Shown in pieces: positions 43,969-52,597 of a stretch of DNA of 64,000 nucleotides. Within the stretch, counting starts at the first letter, position 1. The number at the start of each line of letters is the position of its first letter. The notes beneath the pieces were generated by a model. It worked only from the letters and a program-made list of their open reading frames with translations. It was not told where the DNA came from and ran no database searches. The translations under genes were made by a program, and so were the position numbers. Source of the DNA: Altererythrobacter sp. B11 (GTDB taxonomy: Bacteria > Pseudomonadota > Alphaproteobacteria > Sphingomonadales > Sphingomonadaceae); contig NZ_AP018498.1 in assembly GCF_003569745.1 (NCBI RefSeq), forward strand, positions 1,525,001-1,589,000, written 5' to 3'.

Positions 43969-45585
43969 TCAGTCCTTGTCCGGATATTCGTATTTGAACG
44001 GGTCGGTCACCGCCGGCTGCTTCGGCAGCGGTTCGCGCGGCAGGGTTTCGCTGTCATTCGCGGACTGCAGCAGCAGCCCCGCAATCACCACCGCAGCCTG
44101 GCGCATGTCGTCCATCTTCATGTGGTCGAGCGTGTCGATATTCGTGTGGTGCAGCCGCGCCGAATAATCGAGCGGATCCTGCACGAACTGGAAGCCGGGT
44201 AGGCCGATCGCCTGCAGGAACACGTGGTCGGTGCCGCTGGTGCTGCCCGATACCACCGCATCCGCGCCCAGCCCGGCGAAGGGTGACAGCCATTTCTTCA
44301 GCAGCGGTTCGGCCGCCACATTGCCTTCCGCATGGATGCCGCGCAGCTTGCCCGATCCATTGTCCATGTTGAAATAGGCCTTGAGATCGTAATAGCCGGG
44401 CTTGGCCTCCACCGGCCACAGGTCACCCCATTTGTAATAGGTTTCCAGCGAGGCGGAGCCGTCATCGCCCTTGCGGGTGACGAGGTGCTGGCGAACATAG
44501 GCGAGCGAGCCCAGCAGGCCCTGTTCCTCGCCAGACCACAGCGCGAAGCGGATCGTGCGCCGGGGCTTGGCGCCGATGGTCTTGAGGATGCGGGCCGCTT
44601 CCATCACTGCCAGGCTGCCCGCGCCATTGTCTACCGCGCCGTCGCCCATGGCCCAGCTGTCGAAATGTGCGCCCGCCATGACATAGCCGGCCTTGGGATC
44701 GGTGCCGGGGATTTCGGCAATGATGTTGTAGGCCATCGGATCGGTGTCGACGAAATGCGCGTCGCTGCTCAGCGCCAGCACGGGGGCCGGGCCGGTCTTG
44801 GCGAGGCGGGTGAGGCGGCGATAATCCTCCGCCGCCATTTCGAAGCCGGGCACCACCGGGCTCGAACCCTCGGCGAAGGTATAGCCGCTGCCGTGCAGCA
44901 GCTTGCCGTCGCGGTAGGATATCTTGACCATGGCCAGCGCGCCTTCGCTCTTCAGGAAGGAATCGAGCTGCATCGCCCATTCCAGCCGCTTGAGCCGGCG
45001 GTTGTCCGCATCCGGATCGTAATCGGGTAGGGCGATCTCGTCGCGCTTGGCGATCTCGCCCGCATCCAGCCGGCGGAAGGGGGCCTTGTCCGGCTCGTCA
45101 CCCGTGCCCGGCAGGTCCACCAGCACGATCTTGCCCGCCAGCTTGCCGCGATAGGCATCGAAATGCTCCGGCTTGCTCATGGGGGCGACGACCACCGGCG
45201 CCTGCACCACTTGGCCGCCCGTGCCCGGTGTCCAGGCGATGGGCGCGGCGGTAAGCTGCAGCGGCCGCGGCGCGACCATGGTGGCGCTGGTGAAACTCGC
45301 TTCCCAGCCGCGGCCGAAATAGAAGCCTTCGCGGTGGACATTGCTCAGCCCCAGGCTGCGGAATTCCTCCAGCGCCCATTCTTCGGCACGCCGCATGGCG
45401 GGCGAATTGGTGAGCCGCGCGCCGATCCCGTCGAGCAATTCGCTGGCCGTTGCGGGAATGGCGCTGCGGTTCAGCCCCTCGTCCATGACCTCCGCCATCT
45501 CGGCGGGGTCGCCGGCAAGCGCCGGGTATGCGGACAGAGCGAGGAAGGCCGCGCCGGACAGCGCGAGAAGGTGTTTCGGATGCAT
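43969..45585 (-). CDS. Secreted M28-family zinc aminopeptidase
   Basis: 538-aa protein. The signal peptide (HLLALSGAAFLALSAYPALAG) is followed by a PA-like insert and the M28 catalytic domain, with zinc ligands in GAHFDSWAMGDGAVDNGAG, the catalytic Glu pair in LWSGEEQGLLGS, and later GSTSGTDHVFL. Members release N-terminal residues or act as glutamate carboxypeptidases; specificity is unknown. The ATG at 45585 is used; the longer frame adds non-homologous residues. Confidence 0.93.
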   Translation of the reverse strand: MHPKHLLALSGAAFLALSAYPALAGDPAEMAEVMDEGLNRSAIPATASELLDGIGARLTNSPAMRRAEEWALEEFRSLGLSNVHREGFYFGRGWEASFTSATMVAPRPLQLTAAPIAWTPGTGGQVVQAPVVVAPMSKPEHFDAYRGKLAGKIVLVDLPGTGDEPDKAPFRRLDAGEIAKRDEIALPDYDPDADNRRLKRLEWAMQLDSFLKSEGALAMVKISYRDGKLLHGSGYTFAEGSSPVVPGFEMAAEDYRRLTRLAKTGPAPVLALSSDAHFVDTDPMAYNIIAEIPGTDPKAGYVMAGAHFDSWAMGDGAVDNGAGSLAVMEAARILKTIGAKPRRTIRFALWSGEEQGLLGSLAYVRQHLVTRKGDDGSASLETYYKWGDLWPVEAKPGYYDLKAYFNMDNGSGKLRGIHAEGNVAAEPLLKKWLSPFAGLGADAVVSGSTSGTDHVFLQAIGLPGFQFVQDPLDYSARLHHTNIDTLDHMKMDDMRQAAVVIAGLLLQSANDSETLPREPLPKQPAVTDPFKYEYPDKD

Positions 45586-45674
45586 GGTGCCCCCATGGTG
45601 TCGTGGCTGCGCAAGACGCGCGTTGGACCGGTGATGCACGCAAGCGGGGGCGGCGGCAAGGCGGCGGTGACGAC

Positions 45675-46526
45675 CTAGAGCGGCGGTTCCGCTCGCACTG
45701 CCGCGGCGTGGCAGGGGCAAGTGCTTACGCTCTCCGACCGCTGGACGGCGCGGCCACAGTCGGGGCAGCTTTCGTGGCTGCCCGGCGCAAGCCCGTGGCC
45801 GACCGCCACGCGCGCGTCGAAGACGAAGCATTCGCCGTCCCACAGGCTTTGCTCCGTCGGCACTTCCTCCAGATATCTGAGGATGCCGCCCTGCAGGTGG
45901 AACACCTGCTCCACCCCTTCCGCCTTCAGGAAGGCGGTCGATTTCTCGCAGCGGATGCCGCCGGTGCAATACATGGCCACCTTCGGCGGCTTGCCCGTGC
46001 CGCCCAGCAGCCGCTCCCGCTCGCGGCGGAACCAGGCGGGGAAATCGCGAAAGCTTGCCGTGGCGGGATCGAGCGCGCCGCGGAAGCGGCCGATCGCCAC
46101 CTCGTAATCATTGCGCGTGTCGATCACGATCGTCTCGGGGTCGGAGATGAGCGCATTCCAGTCCTGCGGCGGGACATAGGTGCCGACGCTCGCCAGCGGG
46201 TCCACCTCCGGCTGGCCCATGGTGACTATCTCCCGCTTCAGCCGCACCTTCATGCGGCCGAAGGGGAGGGCGGCGGCGCGCGAATATTTCACGTCCAGAT
46301 CGGCGCAGCCCGGCAATTCGCGGATCGCGGCAATCACCGCGGCGATCGCCTCGTCATCCCCCGCAATCGTGCCGTTGATCCCCTCCTTCGCCAGCAGCAG
46401 CGTGCCGCGCAGGCCATGCCGCTCGCACAGCGCCAGCAGCGGATCGCGCAGGGTGGCGGGATCGGCAAAGGGCGCGAAGCGATACAGCGCGGCGACGCAC
46501 ACCGGCAGGCGGGCGGATTCTGTCAT
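45675..46526 (-). CDS. trhO: tRNA uridine(34) hydroxylase TrhO (rhodanese-like YceA)
   Basis: 283-aa protein with an N-terminal YceA-type domain ([14 protein letters not shown]) and a rhodanese domain whose loop is [17 protein letters not shown]. The C-terminus carries CPDCG and CPCHAAA cysteine groups. TrhO hydroxylates U34 of tRNA as part of cmo5U/mo5U formation using O2. It lies 24 bases after ilvE on the same strand. Confidence 0.93.
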   Translation of the reverse strand: MTESARLPVCVAALYRFAPFADPATLRDPLLALCERHGLRGTLLLAKEGINGTIAGDDEAIAAVIAAIRELPGCADLDVKYSRAAALPFGRMKVRLKREIVTMGQPEVDPLASVGTYVPPQDWNALISDPETIVIDTRNDYEVAIGRFRGALDPATASFRDFPAWFRRERERLLGGTGKPPKVAMYCTGGIRCEKSTAFLKAEGVEQVFHLQGGILRYLEEVPTEQSLWDGECFVFDARVAVGHGLAPGSHESCPDCGRAVQRSESVSTCPCHAAAVRAEPPL

Positions 46527-46549
46527 GGGGGGCGAGCGGCGGGAGGGGC

Positions 46550-47653
46550 TCAGCCGAGCCGCATCACCCAGCCGTGCTTGTCCTCGGCAGTGCCGCGCTG
46601 GATGGCGACCAGCCGCTCGCGCAGCCGGCTGGTCATCTGGCCCGGGCCGCCGCTGCCGATAGTGAATTCGCCGTCATGCCCGGCCACGCGCCCCACCGGC
46701 GTCACCACCGCCGCGGTGCCGCAGGCGAAGGTTTCCACCAGCCGGCCGCTTTCGGCATCGCTGCGCCACTGGTCGAGGCTGTAGCGTTCCTCGCGCACGG
46801 TCAGCCCTTCCTCGCGCGCCAGCGTCAGCAGGCTGTCGCGGGTGATGCCGGGCAGGATCGTGCCGCCCAGCGGCGGGGTGATCATGCTGCCATCGTCGAA
46901 CACGAAGAACAGGTTCATGCCGCCCAGTTCCTCGATCCACTTGTGCTCCGCCGCGTCGAGGAACACGACCTGGTCGTGCCCGCGCTCGATCGCTTCGGCC
47001 TGCGGCACGAGGCTGGCGGCGTAATTGCCGCCGCACTTGGCCGCGCCCGTGCCGCCGGGCGCGGCGCGGGTATAGTCGCTGCTCACCCAGATGCTGACGG
47101 CCGGCGCGCCGGACTTGAAGTAATTGCCCGCCGGGCTGGCTATCACTAGGAATTTGTAACGCTTGGCCGGTCGCACGCCCAGGAAGGCTTCGGAAGCGAA
47201 CATGAACGGCCGCAGATAGAGCGATCCGCCATCCACCTTGGGGAACCAGTCCGCATCCGCGAGGGTGAGCATCCGCACCGCTTCCACGAAGGTTTCCTCC
47301 GGCAGGGCGGGCATGGCGAGGCGCGCGGCCGAGGCGTTGAAGCGGCGGGCGTTCTCCTCCGGCCGGAACAGCGCCATGGTGCCGTCCGCCAGCCGATAGG
47401 CCTTCAGCCCTTCGAAGATTTCCTGCGCATAATGCAGCACCGCCGCCGCGGGATCGAGCGCGATCGGCTGCCGGGGGCCCAGCACGCCGCCGTGCCAGCC
47501 CTTGTCCTCGCTCCAGTCGATCGAGATCATGCGATCGGTGAACACCTTGCCGAAGCCCGGATCGGCCAGCACCTTTTCGCGCATTTCGGCCGGCAGGGCC
47601 ATCGGCAGCGGTAGGGTCTTGATCTCGATAGGCGCGTCGGCGAGAGTCGCCAT
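46550..47653 (-). CDS. ilvE: Branched-chain amino acid aminotransferase
   Basis: 367-aa PLP enzyme of fold type IV. The PLP lysine is at about residue 205 in [15 protein letters not shown]; other landmarks are [15 protein letters not shown] and [16 protein letters not shown]. It interconverts branched-chain amino acids and 2-oxoacids. AAGGA precedes the ATG by eight bases. Upstream lies an unusual 18-codon ORF with hairpins that might control it. Confidence 0.95.
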   Translation of the reverse strand: MATLADAPIEIKTLPLPMALPAEMREKVLADPGFGKVFTDRMISIDWSEDKGWHGGVLGPRQPIALDPAAAVLHYAQEIFEGLKAYRLADGTMALFRPEENARRFNASAARLAMPALPEETFVEAVRMLTLADADWFPKVDGGSLYLRPFMFASEAFLGVRPAKRYKFLVIASPAGNYFKSGAPAVSIWVSSDYTRAAPGGTGAAKCGGNYAASLVPQAEAIERGHDQVVFLDAAEHKWIEELGGMNLFFVFDDGSMITPPLGGTILPGITRDSLLTLAREEGLTVREERYSLDQWRSDAESGRLVETFACGTAAVVTPVGRVAGHDGEFTIGSGGPGQMTSRLRERLVAIQRGTAEDKHGWVMRLG

Positions 47654-47681
47654 GTGTTCGTTCCTTGCTGTGGCGGCGCCT

Positions 47682-47709
47682 TTTATGGTTCGAAATTGCG
47701 CCGGTGCAA
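47682..47709 (-). promoter_or_regulatory. Possible promoter of ilvE
   Basis: Minus-strand TTGCAC (47709-47704) and CATAAA (47687-47682) are spaced 16 bases in a locally AT-rich stretch between the upstream terminator-like hairpin and ilvE. The match to consensus is weak. Confidence 0.3.
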
Positions 47710-47779
47710 CCAGAATTGTAATTTATGGCATCGGGCGGTGCCGTGCCGCCAAAGCGTTAGCCGCCAATCGCGCAAATGA

Positions 47780-47813
47780 GAAGGGCGGCCCCGGTATCCC
47801 GAGAACCGCCCTC
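47780..47813 (-). terminator. Terminator-like hairpin after the 18-codon ORF
   Basis: On the minus strand GAGGGCGG pairs with CCGCCCTTC, with an inner CTCGG/CCGGG stem, and is followed by TCTCATTT. It could end the mini-ORF transcript or act as an attenuator upstream of ilvE. Confidence 0.65.
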
Positions 47814-47870
47814 CGCATGGTCAGCGGCCGGAAGTGCCGCCCACGAAGCCTTTATCGGCGAAAGTGAGGA

Positions 47871-47927
47871 TTACCGATAATGCTCCGCGAAGGACTTAAC
47901 CGACCTCCCTGCTGAACCATGAGACAT
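47871..47927 (-). CDS. 18-codon ORF with exceptional ribosome binding site
   Basis: Minus-strand ATG at 47927 to TAA at 47871 encodes MSHGSAGRSVKSFAEHYR. The 15 bases GAAAGGAGGTGATCC upstream are the full complement of the 16S rRNA 3' end. The last codons form one arm of a hairpin (TTATCGG with CCGATAA downstream), and a terminator-like hairpin follows. The peptide has no Leu or Ile and one Val, unlike a classical ilv leader. It may be a small protein, a regulatory leader or part of an sRNA. I recognise no family. Confidence 0.55.
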   Translation of the reverse strand: MSHGSAGRSVKSFAEHYR

Positions 47928-47928
47928 C

Positions 47929-47943
47929 GGATCACCTCCTTTC
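47929..47943 (-). promoter_or_regulatory. Fifteen-base perfect Shine-Dalgarno
   Basis: GAAAGGAGGTGATCC on the minus strand complements the conserved 16S end GGATCACCTCCTTTC without mismatch. The core GGAGG is seven bases from the ATG. Ordinary genes in this window show four to eight matching bases. Confidence 0.85.
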
Positions 47944-48110
47944 GCGCTTGAAAGCCACGCCTGCCGTTTCACCGGCGGCCAGGCCCGCGTGCACCGCTGG
48001 CCTGTGTCAATATTTGAGTCACTGCAGCGCACAACGCAAGTCTTGCATTTGTTTTTTTCCCCGTCAGAATCGAGACTTCGCGCTTTCGCCGGCCAGCCCG
48101 TTCTGCAGGG

Positions 48111-48689
48111 TTAGCGGCAATCCTCCACCACCCGCGTTATTTCCGGCCATGCCGGCACGTAGAGCGGCGGCAGGCCAGCCACCTCCACGGCGAAGCGTCC
48201 CCGCGAAAAGGCGATTGCATCCAGCAACTTATCTCGCGCGGGAAGGGTGGCGGTGATCGTGGGTTGCTCCGTGCCGGTGGGCCGCGCGTCGACCACGCGG
48301 TCGAGCGTTTCGGCGCGGATGCGCATGGGCAGCGCCGCCGCCGCCCGGCCCGAACGCACGATGGCGACCGTCCCTGCCGCCCGGTCGCAGCGCAACATCA
48401 GCCGCGCTTCGGACTGCGGCTCCCCGAACAGCGCGGTCCCGCCGCCGGCGCCGGGGCGATAGCTCCAGTCCCCCGGCGCCTGCGGTGCGTCCATCCAATT
48501 GTCATAGGTGGGCGTCGGCACGTCCTGGGTCACCGGCGCGCGGCTCGGCGACGGGGCGGGCCTCGGCGCGGGGGTCGGTTCCGGCGCCGAGGGCACGCAG
48601 GCGGCGAGCGCGAGGGACGCGAGGCCAGCGGCGGACAGCCCGACTCCCCGCGAGAAGCGGTGCGAGAACAGGCGCGACTTCAACTGCAT
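48111..48689 (-). CDS. Putative lipoprotein, tandem paralogue 2
   Basis: 192-aa predicted lipoprotein with lipobox LALAAC at about residue 31, a Pro/Ala-rich linker (PSAPEPTPAPRPAPSPSRAP) and a globular domain with RLMLRCDRAAGTVAIV and the end ITRVVEDCR. Shared features with the upstream gene (CDRA after a short strand, a Cys near the C-terminus) suggest they are paralogues. The start overlaps that gene by ten bases. Function unknown. Confidence 0.8.
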   Translation of the reverse strand: MQLKSRLFSHRFSRGVGLSAAGLASLALAACVPSAPEPTPAPRPAPSPSRAPVTQDVPTPTYDNWMDAPQAPGDWSYRPGAGGGTALFGEPQSEARLMLRCDRAAGTVAIVRSGRAAAALPMRIRAETLDRVVDARPTGTEQPTITATLPARDKLLDAIAFSRGRFAVEVAGLPPLYVPAWPEITRVVEDCR

Positions 48690-49213
48690 GCCGTCAGCAC
48701 GCGGTCGATCGCGCTCCGGCCGGGTACGCGCAGCGGCTGGATGTCCGGCCCGCTGATGGTGATCAGCGCCGCCGGATCGGCGAAGCTGGCGAAGGTCGGC
48801 TGGCTGCGATCGACCGAAGCCTTCACCCCGCCGTCGCCGCTGGCGGCCATGCTCAGCCCCACCTTCATCTCGCCGGCTTCGATCCGGTAAACGCCCACCT
48901 TGGCCGCGGCGTCGGCGATCGTCAGCGCCAGATCCTTGCTCGCGCGGTCGCAGGTGAAGGTGAGGGTCGGCACCTCCGGCGTTTCGCCATAGGTGGCGCG
49001 GGTCCCTTCGGCATTCTCGCCCACTTCCCAGCGGCCGGGCGTCAGCGCCGTGCCGTCGGCCGCCACGGTCGGCTGGACGGCCGGCGTCAGCACCGGCGTG
49101 GGGCTGGGCGTCGCTTCCTCCGCCTCATCGCGTGAGGAACAGGCGCCGAGCGCAAGGGCGGCAGCGGCAGTGAGGGGCAGGGCGGCACGAAGCCGGGCGC
49201 TGGTAAAACGCAT
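48680..49213 (-). CDS. Putative lipoprotein, tandem paralogue 1
   Basis: 177-aa predicted lipoprotein: lipobox LALGAC, a Glu/Thr/Pro-rich linker, then TPGRWEVGENAEGTRATYG, LTFTCDRASKDLALTI and the end SAIDRVLTACS. Two Cys (in CDRA and TACS) could pair. GAGGA precedes the ATG at 49213. It is divergent from tlyA across 98 bases that must hold both promoters. No known family is recognised. Confidence 0.8.
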   Translation of the reverse strand: MRFTSARLRAALPLTAAAALALGACSSRDEAEEATPSPTPVLTPAVQPTVAADGTALTPGRWEVGENAEGTRATYGETPEVPTLTFTCDRASKDLALTIADAAAKVGVYRIEAGEMKVGLSMAASGDGGVKASVDRSQPTFASFADPAALITISGPDIQPLRVPGRSAIDRVLTACS

Positions 49214-49311
49214 TGGAATGTCCTCATCTCGTGTCAGAGCGGCCGGACGAAAGGCATGTTGGCGCAACTAGCGCTGGCCTGCCCGGTTCCGCCGCCCTAT
49301 CGCCGCCGGAT

Positions 49312-50049
49312 ATGACAGCGAAACGGCGGATCGATCAGCTGCTCGTGGAGCGTGGGCTTGCCGAAAGCCGCGCCCGCGCGCAAGCGCTGGTGATGGCCGG
49401 GCTGGTGTTCGCGGGCGAGGCGCGCGTGGACAAGCCGGGCCAGCAGGTGAAGGCGGATGCGCCGATCGAGGTGCGCGGGCGCGACCATCCGTGGGTGGGG
49501 CGCGGCGGCGTGAAGCTGGCCCATGCGATCCAGGCCTTCGAACTCGATCCCACCGGGGCGGTGGCGATGGACATCGGCAGCTCGACCGGCGGCTTCACCG
49601 AAGTCCTGCTGGAACACGGCGCGGCGCATGTTTTTGCCGTGGACGTGGGCACCAACCAGCTGGCCTGGAAGCTGCGGCAGGATCCCCGCGTGACGGTGCT
49701 GGAACAGACCAACGCCCGCGCCCTCACGTCCGCGCAGATCGACCGGCCGTGCGGCTGGGTGGTGTGCGATGCCTCCTTCATCTCGCTGGCCAAGGTGCTG
49801 GAGGTGCCGCTGCAGCTGGCGGCGCGCGAATGCCGGCTGGTCGCACTCATCAAGCCGCAGTTCGAAGTGCGGCGCGAGGAAGTGGGCAAGGGCGGCATCA
49901 TCCGTGATCCGGCACTGCATGCCCGCGTCTGCGCCGAAGTGCGTGGCTGGCTGGAGGACGGCGGCTGGCAGGTGCAGGGCATCATCGAAAGCCCGATCAA
50001 GGGCACGGAAGGCAATGTGGAGTTCCTGATCTCCGCCTTTCGGGCATAA
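49312..50049 (+). CDS. tlyA: TlyA-family rRNA 2'-O-methyltransferase
   Basis: 245-aa protein with an N-terminal S4 domain (RRIDQLLVERGLAESRARAQ) and an FtsJ-like Rossmann methyltransferase (AMDIGSSTGGFTEVLLEHGA, VCDASFISL, LIKPQFEV). TlyA methylates 16S C1409 and/or 23S C1920 and thereby affects capreomycin sensitivity; some members are called haemolysins. The ATG at 49312 begins the conserved region. Confidence 0.94.
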   Translation: MTAKRRIDQLLVERGLAESRARAQALVMAGLVFAGEARVDKPGQQVKADAPIEVRGRDHPWVGRGGVKLAHAIQAFELDPTGAVAMDIGSSTGGFTEVLLEHGAAHVFAVDVGTNQLAWKLRQDPRVTVLEQTNARALTSAQIDRPCGWVVCDASFISLAKVLEVPLQLAARECRLVALIKPQFEVRREEVGKGGIIRDPALHARVCAEVRGWLEDGGWQVQGIIESPIKGTEGNVEFLISAFRA

Positions 50050-50138
50050 ACGTTCCATCGCGGGGCGGAACCGCTTGGCACAAGTTGCGCCGCAGCGAAG
50101 CGCCCGCCAATATCGCGGGCGAATCGGCAGGAGATTCC

Positions 50139-50693
50139 ATGAACCGACTGGCTTCCCCCGCACAGCTGCGGGCAAGTTTCATGCGCTGGGCCCTTTTTGT
50201 CGTACCGGCGGTGCTGTTGCTGGGCATTCTCTCGGGCCGCGCGGCAGGCAGTGCGGCGGGCAATCCGTGGTTCGCTGCACTGGAAAAGCCGTCCATTTAC
50301 CCGCCGCCGGTCACCTTCGGCATCGTCTGGCCAATCCTCTATGTGCTGATGGGGCTGGCGCTGGCGCTGGTCTGCACCGCCTGGGGCGCGCGGCTGCGGA
50401 CGCCGGCGATCCTCGCCTTCGTGGTCCAGCTGCTGCTCAACCTCGCCTGGTCGCCGATCTTCTTCGCCTGGCACCAGATTTCCAACGCGCTCTATGTGCT
50501 GCTGGCGCTGGACGTCATGCTGCTGATCACGGTGGTGCTGTTCTGGAAGGTCCGCACCGTCGCCGGGCTGATGCTGCTGCCCTATCTCGCCTGGGTGCTG
50601 TTCGCCACGCTGCTCAACTGGCAGGTGCTGCAGCTCAACCCGCAGGCGGACGGCCGCCCGGCCAGCTATGCGACGCAGCGGATCGAGCTGTAG
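50139..50693 (+). CDS. tspO: TspO/MBR-family membrane protein
   Basis: 184-aa protein with five predicted spans. TspO features include NPWFAALEKPSIYPPPVTFGIVW, QLLLNLAWSPIFFAWHQ and YLAWVLFATLLNWQVLQLN. Alphaproteobacterial TspO binds tetrapyrroles and modulates pigment or stress gene expression. AGGAG lies five bases before the ATG at 50139. Confidence 0.93.
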   Translation: MNRLASPAQLRASFMRWALFVVPAVLLLGILSGRAAGSAAGNPWFAALEKPSIYPPPVTFGIVWPILYVLMGLALALVCTAWGARLRTPAILAFVVQLLLNLAWSPIFFAWHQISNALYVLLALDVMLLITVVLFWKVRTVAGLMLLPYLAWVLFATLLNWQVLQLNPQADGRPASYATQRIEL

Positions 50694-50740
50694 CGCGCTT
50701 CCCCCTTGCCTTCGCCGGGGTGGAGACGCACATAGGCGCC

Positions 50741-50998
50741 ATGCAAAGTGAAAACCCGATGATCGCCGATTTCGTCAAGCTCGCAAACGGGGTCGCGGGC
50801 ACTTTCGCGGGCATGACCCGCGAAGCGCGCGACGGCGCGCGGGAACGCGTGAAGGAAGCGCTCGGCGGCCTCGATTTCGTCAGCCGCGAAGAATTCGACG
50901 CGGTGAAAGACATGGCCGCCAAGGCACGGGAAGAGAACGAGAAGCTGGCGGAGCGTATCGCCGCGCTCGAAGCCCGGCTGGGCAACTCCGCACAGTAA
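50741..50998 (+). CDS. ubiK: UbiK/BMFP-family accessory factor
   Basis: 85-aa protein with an amphipathic N-terminal helix (MIADFVKLANGVAGTFAGM) and a C-terminal coiled coil (VSREEFDAVKDMAAKAREEN to LEARLG), the layout of UbiK, which assists ubiquinone synthesis under aerobic conditions. It lies 47 bases after tspO. Confidence 0.87.
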   Translation: MQSENPMIADFVKLANGVAGTFAGMTREARDGARERVKEALGGLDFVSREEFDAVKDMAAKAREENEKLAERIAALEARLGNSAQ

Positions 50999-51055
50999 GC
51001 TCGTTGGGGCGGGGGGAAGCCCCTCCGCCGCCCGTTTGCTGCGTTCCAGGACCGC

Positions 51056-51473
51056 ACTGGATTCCCGCCTGCGCGGGAATGACGAAGGTGGGGTGAGGCC
51101 TCAACCTCTCCCGCTCGTCCTGAGCCTGTCGAAGGACGCGCTCCACATTTGCGATCCCGTCGCCCCGGGCCTGACCCGGGGCCTCGCGCCGCGCTTCCAA
51201 GATGTCCTACATCCCGCCAATCCGCTACGCCGCCGGGGTTCTTTCCACCGTAGATCACAGCCAGAAACAGCGTCCGCGCACGCTTTCCCGACGGCCCAGC
51301 TTTTCCGCCAAATAACCCTGTTCCACGGCGTTCCAAGCGTTGCTGGCGTGCGACGAACCGAGTGGTCGGGGGAGGCGAGGGCAGCGCTGGATTCCCGCCT
51401 ACGCGGGAATGACGAAGGTGGGGTGAGACCTCAGTCCCTCCCGCTCGTCCTGAGCCTGTCGAAGGACGCGCGC
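51056..51473. repeat. Repeat-filled convergent intergenic region (half-B, A', C, half-B, A')
   Basis: The 487-base gap between the convergent ubiK and DUF983 genes holds half B (51056-51086), an inverted A (51108-51142), an inverted repeat C (51202-51361), another half B (51386-51417) and inverted A (51439-51473). Repeat C here encodes, on the plus strand, a 37-codon frame starting MSYIPPIRYAAGVLSTV at 51203. No other gene is visible. Confidence 0.85.
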
Positions 51474-51485
51474 TGCCCCTTCAGT

Positions 51486-51923
51486 TCAGTCCTTCCGCTG
51501 CGCCCGCTTCGCTTCGGCATTGGCGTGCAATTCGCCCCACAGGCCGGCGGTGCCGGCTTCCTGCGCCTTGTTCACATATTGGGACGCCACCAGCCAGCCC
51601 TTGATCGGGCGCAGCGGCAGCAGGCAGCCGCCGATCATCAGCGGCAGCGAGGTGAACAGATGGACCCAGATCGGCGGCTCGAAGGCCACTTGCAGCCACA
51701 CCACCAGGAAGATCAGCGGGAAGGCGACGATGCACAGCGAGAAGAAGGCCGGCCCGTCATCGGGGGAGGCGAAGCGGTAATCGAGCCCGCACACTTCGCA
51801 GCGGTCCACGATCTTGAGCCAGGACTTGAACATGTGCCCCTTGCCGCAGCGCGGGCAGAGCCCCTTCCAACCCGACCGCAGGATCCAGGAGAACTTCCTC
51901 TCGGGTTCTGTGCCTTCCACCAT
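51486..51923 (-). CDS. DUF983 family membrane protein
   Basis: 145-aa protein with an N-terminal zinc-ribbon-like part (GLCPRCGKGHMF, RCEVCGLDY) and two spans (FSLCIVAFPLIFLVVWL, HLFTSLPLMIGGCLLPL). This is the DUF983 layout. Neighbouring genes give no clue to function. AGGTG lies six bases before the ATG at 51923; a GTG at 51932 is an alternative. Confidence 0.9.
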   Translation of the reverse strand: MVEGTEPERKFSWILRSGWKGLCPRCGKGHMFKSWLKIVDRCEVCGLDYRFASPDDGPAFFSLCIVAFPLIFLVVWLQVAFEPPIWVHLFTSLPLMIGGCLLPLRPIKGWLVASQYVNKAQEAGTAGLWGELHANAEAKRAQRKD

Positions 51924-52016
51924 CGCAATCACCTTTCGCCGCCCATGTGGCCCCCCGGCCGGGCGGGGGCAAGGGCGTTCGTCCCATGTCCAGGAGCATG
52001 GCGGAGGGCATACAGC

Positions 52017-52048
52017 AAAAAGGGCCCCGCGATGTCGCGGAGCCCTCT
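52017..52048 (-). terminator. Rho-independent terminator after the coiled-coil lipoprotein gene
   Basis: Minus-strand AGGGCTCCGCGA pairs with TCGCGGGGCCCT (one mismatch) around CA and is followed by TTTTT. It lies 53 bases past the lipoprotein stop. Confidence 0.85.
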
Positions 52049-52100
52049 TGGTAAGACACGCCGGGCCGGATGGCCGCGTGTCGTCTGATTATGCCGGCGA

Positions 52101-52376
52101 TCAGTCGACCTTATCGGCCTTTTCTTCCATGGCTTCCGCCTTGGCTTCGCCGGTAGCCTCGACCGCGTCGGCCTTGTTGTCGAGCTTTTCTTCGGTGGCC
52201 TCGCTCGTCGCCTGGTCGGCCTGATTCTCGAGTGCGTCAGCCTGCTGGTCGGCGCTGTCCTCGATCTGGTCGGCCTGCTGGTTCATCGCGTCGGCCTGCT
52301 GATCCGCCGGCGTTTCCGGGCCGCACGCCGCAAGCAGGGCAAGCGCGGGAATCGCGGTAAGAATGGCAGCTTTCAT
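52101..52376 (-). CDS. Small helical lipoprotein
   Basis: 91-aa predicted lipoprotein with lipobox ALLAAC at residue 18. The mature part is almost entirely Gln/Ala/Asp/Glu-rich with seven-residue periodicity (QADAMNQ, QADQIED, QADALEN, KADAVEA), implying a long coiled coil as in Lpp-type envelope proteins. Lpp's C-terminal Lys is absent (ends KVD). It is followed by a terminator and stands alone. Possible stress or envelope-spacer role. Confidence 0.8.
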   Translation of the reverse strand: MKAAILTAIPALALLAACGPETPADQQADAMNQQADQIEDSADQQADALENQADQATSEATEEKLDNKADAVEATGEAKAEAMEEKADKVD

Positions 52377-52597
52377 GTCTCGGTTCTCCGATTTCTGTTC
52401 GGCGCGACGCAGTTACGCGCCGCCGCTCAAGGTCATGCCAGGCCCCGCCCTCATGATCCCGGGATGGATGCTGGCATGGCAGCAGGAACGGGCACTTGCG
52501 GCTCGGGTTCCTGAAAAATGGCAAAAATGCGGCCAAGCGTTTTTCGCCTCGCCGCCGCCGCTTGTGCCCCGCCGCGCGAAAGGCCACACCCGCCGCG

